This document shows positions 5,778 through 8,149 of a DNA stretch of 8,149 bases, piece after piece. Under the pieces are notes generated by a model. That model was not told the DNA's origin and ran no database searches. It worked only from the letters and a program-made list of their open reading frames with translations. Both the position numbers and the translations under genes were made by a program. Position 1 is the first letter of the stretch, and each line of letters starts with the position of its first letter. The stretch is from an uncultured Acidimicrobiia bacterium (GTDB taxonomy: Bacteria; Actinomycetota; Acidimicrobiia; Spongiisociales; JAENVV01): NCBI GenBank assembly GCA_905480085.1, contig CAJQPD010000309.1, positions 1 to 8,149 on the forward strand, given 5' to 3'.

Positions 5778-6212
5778 CTATTCGGGAACCGCTGCCACGA
5801 CTCTCAGCTCGAGGACCAGGCGAGGATCGGTCGCCAACCGGACCACTTCGACGGTGGTGCTGGCGGGTCGGTGATCTCCAAACGCCTGTCCAAGAACCTG
5901 GTTGATGGCGTCCTGGTTATCGGCGATGTCGACGATGTAGCGGGTCATCTCAACAACGTGTTCGAGTCCACCACCGGCGGCGACCAATACCTGACGGATG
6001 GCTTCGATGGCCATGGCTGCCTGGTCGCCGGGATCGAGCGGGATGTCGTCGAACTCGGCGGCGATGTGGGGATGGCTGTGATAGACCGGGGCGGCGGTAA
6101 CCCCGGCCAGAAACACCATTTTCCCCGAATGCACTTTGACCGCCGGCGTGTACGGCATGTTGAAGCGAGGCTCATTCTCGCCGGTATGAATCATCTCAAA
6201 TGGTTGTTCCAT
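5778..6212 (-). CDS. Rid/YjgF/UK114-family protein without the RidA arginine
   Basis: A 144-aa member of the Rid (YjgF/YER057c/UK114) family; these are trimeric proteins with a ligand pocket between subunits. Visible features are VKVHSGKMVFLAGVTA (26-40), RYIVDIADNQDAINQVLG (91-108) and RPASTTVEVVRL (115-126). In E. coli RidA the pocket has Arg105 (PARSCVEV), needed to deaminate imines and enamines; the aligned residue here is Ser118 (PASTTVEV). The Glu120 equivalent appears kept as Glu135. So this should belong to one of the arginine-lacking Rid subgroups, whose activities are mostly different or unknown. It starts 12 bp after the LacI stop with GGAG 5 nt from the ATG, so the two are probably one operon. 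It converges with the SDR gene, with 12 bp between the stops. Confidence 0.92.
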   Translation of the reverse strand: MEQPFEMIHTGENEPRFNMPYTPAVKVHSGKMVFLAGVTAAPVYHSHPHIAAEFDDIPLDPGDQAAMAIEAIRQVLVAAGGGLEHVVEMTRYIVDIADNQDAINQVLGQAFGDHRPASTTVEVVRLATDPRLVLELRVVAAVPE

Positions 6213-6224
6213 GCGTGCTCCGCC

Positions 6225-7259
6225 TTAGTGGGTTGCTCTGGTGGATTCTCTGACAACGAGTTCGGGCTTCAGGGTGCAGCTCTCGACCTGTTCTCCGCCA
6301 AGAAGACGCAAGATCATTTCGCCAGCCAACCTTCCTACGTCCTTGCCAGGGTAATTCACGGTGGTTAGTGACGGCGATATGTGGCCGACCATCGGAAGGT
6401 CGTTGTAGCCCGCCAGCGAGAGATCGTCGGGAACTCGGATTCCTTCTTCGCGAAGTCTCGAGAGCGCCCCGAGCGCCATAAGGTCGTTGTGCGCAAAGAT
6501 GGCCGTCGGTCGGTTGTTTGTGGTGCTGATCAGGGCTTCCATGATCCGGCGTCCTTCGGCGATGACCGGCAGGGTGGCTGTCTCAGGGACGAGCACCTGC
6601 TCAAGCCCGTGCTCGTGGCAGGCGGCCGTGAATCCTGCGTCTCGCCGGGGGAAGTTGGCCACATCGAGCGGCCCGCGAAGTTGGGCGACCAGGCTGTGCC
6701 CCGATTCGGCGAAGTGTTCGGCGATGAGGCGGCCGCCGGCGTATTCGTCGACTACCACTTCGGGAAGGGTGGTCCCGTCGAGGGGGCGGCCGGCCACGAC
6801 GATCGGAAGAATTCGCCCGGCCGACTCGAGGACCTGCCGATCGGCCGAACGAGCGCTCATCACGATCATGGCGTCGACCCGTCGGCTCAGCATGTGATCG
6901 AGGATGTTCGCAAAACGATCGTGGTCGTCTTCGGTCTCGGCGATCATCGGCATCATCCCTGCGGATTCGACGGCTGCCGTCAAGGCGTGGATGACCGGTG
7001 TGATGAACGTGTTGCCGAGGTCGGCGACGATCACTCCGATCGTGGCGGTGCGCCCGCTTTTCAGGCCGCGGGCCACCATGTCGGGACGGTAACCGAGTCG
7101 GTCGGCGACGGCCTCGATGTGTTGGCGGGTCACCTCTTTTACCCGTGAGTGGTGAGCCGGATCAAGGGCACGCGAAACCGTAGAGACGTGAACCCCGGCT
7201 TCGCGGGCAACGTCGAGCAGGGTCACACCACCCGCGCCAAGGTTCTCTTTTGTGCTCAT
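6225..7259 (-). CDS. LacI-family transcriptional regulator
   Basis: A 344-aa repressor of typical LacI/GalR length. The helix-turn-helix is VTLLDVAREAGVHVSTVSRAL (residues 12-32), followed by VKEVTRQHIEAVADRLGY and the hinge helix MVARGLKSGRT (61-71), where Leu66 is the expected minor-groove residue. From TIGVIVADLGNTF on, a periplasmic-binding-like effector domain fills the rest, with AIFAHNDLMALGAL and LAGYNDLP as standard signatures. The effector is unknown. The start codon has only a weak Shine-Dalgarno, but it leaves the usual short tail before the HTH. It is co-oriented with the Rid gene and divergent from the amidohydrolase. Its probable target is the palindrome at 4964-4977 in front of the liv operon and the SDR; I see no copy of that palindrome in its own promoter region. 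Confidence 0.96.
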   Translation of the reverse strand: MSTKENLGAGGVTLLDVAREAGVHVSTVSRALDPAHHSRVKEVTRQHIEAVADRLGYRPDMVARGLKSGRTATIGVIVADLGNTFITPVIHALTAAVESAGMMPMIAETEDDHDRFANILDHMLSRRVDAMIVMSARSADRQVLESAGRILPIVVAGRPLDGTTLPEVVVDEYAGGRLIAEHFAESGHSLVAQLRGPLDVANFPRRDAGFTAACHEHGLEQVLVPETATLPVIAEGRRIMEALISTTNNRPTAIFAHNDLMALGALSRLREEGIRVPDDLSLAGYNDLPMVGHISPSLTTVNYPGKDVGRLAGEMILRLLGGEQVESCTLKPELVVRESTRATH

Positions 7260-7337
7260 GTATCCATCATCTGCTTGCTATGTCCCACCCGGGTTGGCTC
7301 GGCCGAATCCCGACTACCCGAATGAACCCTACGACTA

Positions 7338-7389
7338 TTGGCGGTTCTCTGATGGGCGGATAATAGGATGCCAAAGCAGCGACCCTCAA
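7338..7389. promoter_or_regulatory. Overlapping divergent promoter candidates between lacI-type gene and amidohydrolase
   Basis: This lies in the 189-bp gene-free gap 7260-7448. On the minus strand TTGAGG (7384-7389) and TATTAT (7360-7365) are 18 bp apart, a fair match for the repressor gene. On the plus strand TTGGCG (7338-7343) and TAATAG (7361-7366) are 17 bp apart, for the amidohydrolase. The two -10 boxes would occupy the same bases. I see no LacI-type palindrome in the gap. Confidence 0.35.
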
Positions 7390-7448
7390 CTGATGGCGTA
7401 CGGTGAAGTAGACATGAAGACATATCGGGACGACAGAAGGGACAACCG

Positions 7449-8149
7449 ATGACGGTTGAGCATGGCGATCGCCTACTCGTAAACGGACGGATCTGGACCG
7501 GCGACGAACATGTCGAAGCAGTGGCGATCCGCAACGGAAAGATCCTGGCTGCCGGCTCCGATGAGACGGTTCGAGAGATGGCCGACCGGGGTGCCGACGT
7601 CCTGGATCTCAACGGGCAGCGGGCCATACCTGGCCTGATCGATTCACACATTCACTTCTTGCGGGGCGGACAGAGTTGGAACGACATAGTCCGATGGGAC
7701 GGGGTCCTCAGTTTGGAAGAGGGGCTCGGGCGTATCGCGGTCGCCGCCTCTTCGGCTCCGGCGGGAACCTGGCTGCGGGTTCTTGGCAGTTGGCATCCCG
7801 GGCAGTTCTCCGAGGGTCGTGGACCCACGCAAGCCGAACTCGACCGGGCCGCTCCCGATCACCCGGTCTACGTGCAGCTGTTATACGAATGGGCAATTCT
7901 CAACTCGAGGGCCGCCAATCTGGCCCTTGGAGAGTCCGACCCACCCGGCGGTTCCATCGAACGCGACGCGGTCGGCGCACCGACCGGTTTGATCCGTGGG
8001 CCCGGTGCCTTTGGCATGGTTCTCGGACAGATCCCACCTCCCAGCCGGGCGGCCCAGATGGCCTCGACGAAGGCTTTCATGGCTGATCTCAATGCGACCG
8101 GTATTACCGGAGTGATCGATCCGGGCGGCTTCGGCGTGATCCCCGAGTC
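7449..8149 (+). CDS. Amidohydrolase, YtcJ/COG1574 type (C-terminal part beyond window)
   Basis: An amidohydrolase-superfamily protein, 233 complete codons visible of an expected 530-560. The frame runs MTVEHGDRLLVNGRIWTGDE, then a beta-sandwich lead-in EAVAIRNGKILAAGSDETV (23-41) and RAIPGLIDSHIHF (58-70). Its HxH pair (His67, His69) is the first metal-binding motif. VYVQLLYEWAILNSRAANLAL (140-160) corresponds to the segment before the barrel insertion in this family, and GITGVIDPGG (218-227) is a barrel strand. Members hydrolyse amide or related C-N bonds, for example N-substituted formamide deformylases. The substrate here is not determinable. The start at 7449 has AGAAGGG (7435-7441) 7 nt upstream. 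The gene is divergent from the LacI-type gene and runs off the right edge; later metal ligands are not visible. Confidence 0.93.
   Translation, partial: MTVEHGDRLLVNGRIWTGDEHVEAVAIRNGKILAAGSDETVREMADRGADVLDLNGQRAIPGLIDSHIHFLRGGQSWNDIVRWDGVLSLEEGLGRIAVAASSAPAGTWLRVLGSWHPGQFSEGRGPTQAELDRAAPDHPVYVQLLYEWAILNSRAANLALGESDPPGGSIERDAVGAPTGLIRGPGAFGMVLGQIPPPSRAAQMASTKAFMADLNATGITGVIDPGGFGVIPE

Noticed and set aside
6381..7148. 255-codon plus-strand open frame antisense to the LacI-family gene
   Set aside because: His/Asp/Gly-rich product with no family resemblance, fully covered by a strong LacI gene.
7252..7452. 66-codon plus-strand frame, or its 12-codon 3' part from 7414, ending ATGA with the amidohydrolase start
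   Set aside because: It begins inside the LacI gene, its codon use is unremarkable, and the overlap with the ATG is likely chance. A short leader peptide cannot be excluded but nothing supports it.

Overview
The window carries one coherent gene cluster from a fairly GC-rich bacterium. The substrate-binding lipoprotein has a short Thr/Ala/Pro-rich linker after its lipobox cysteine (repeats of the TTAAPxTPD kind). That style is common in Actinomycetota, particularly Acidimicrobiia-like lineages. This assignment is inference from sequence style only; no rRNA or other marker gene is present.

Layout. Positions 1-4897 (minus strand) hold a complete branched-chain/hydrophobic amino-acid type (HAAT/Liv) ABC importer, transcribed right to left as binding protein, LivH, LivM, LivG, LivF. 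LivF runs off the left edge. The last four genes are tightly coupled: LivH/LivM and LivM/LivG share ATGA overlaps, and LivG/LivF overlap by 8 bp. Between the binding-protein gene and livH lies a long intercistronic hairpin. The binding-protein reading frame is cut by an in-frame TAG, after which 31 residues of family-like C-terminal sequence continue in the same frame to a TGA. Positions 4898-5066 form a divergent control region with a perfect 14-bp LacI-family operator (TGCAAACGTTTGCA). Rightward from it runs an atypical SDR protein that lacks the Tyr and Lys of the YxxxK motif (5067-5765). Convergent with the SDR is a minus-strand pair: a LacI-family repressor (6225-7259) followed by a Rid/YjgF-family protein that lacks the catalytic Arg of true RidA (5778-6212). 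A 189-bp divergent promoter region then separates the repressor from an amidohydrolase of the YtcJ/COG1574 type (7449 to the right edge, truncated).

How it may work together (inference). The cluster looks like a regulated uptake-and-catabolism module. The ABC importer brings in a small polar compound, possibly an amino acid, amide or related amine. The amidohydrolase, the SDR and the Rid protein would process it, and the local LacI-type regulator would control uptake and the SDR through the operator at 4964-4977. The substrate cannot be read from the sequence. The transporter is an ordinary family. The most unusual points are the interrupted binding protein, the two accessory proteins missing their canonical catalytic residues, and a LacI-type switch on a Liv-type importer. 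I see no mobile element, CRISPR array, tRNA or rRNA.
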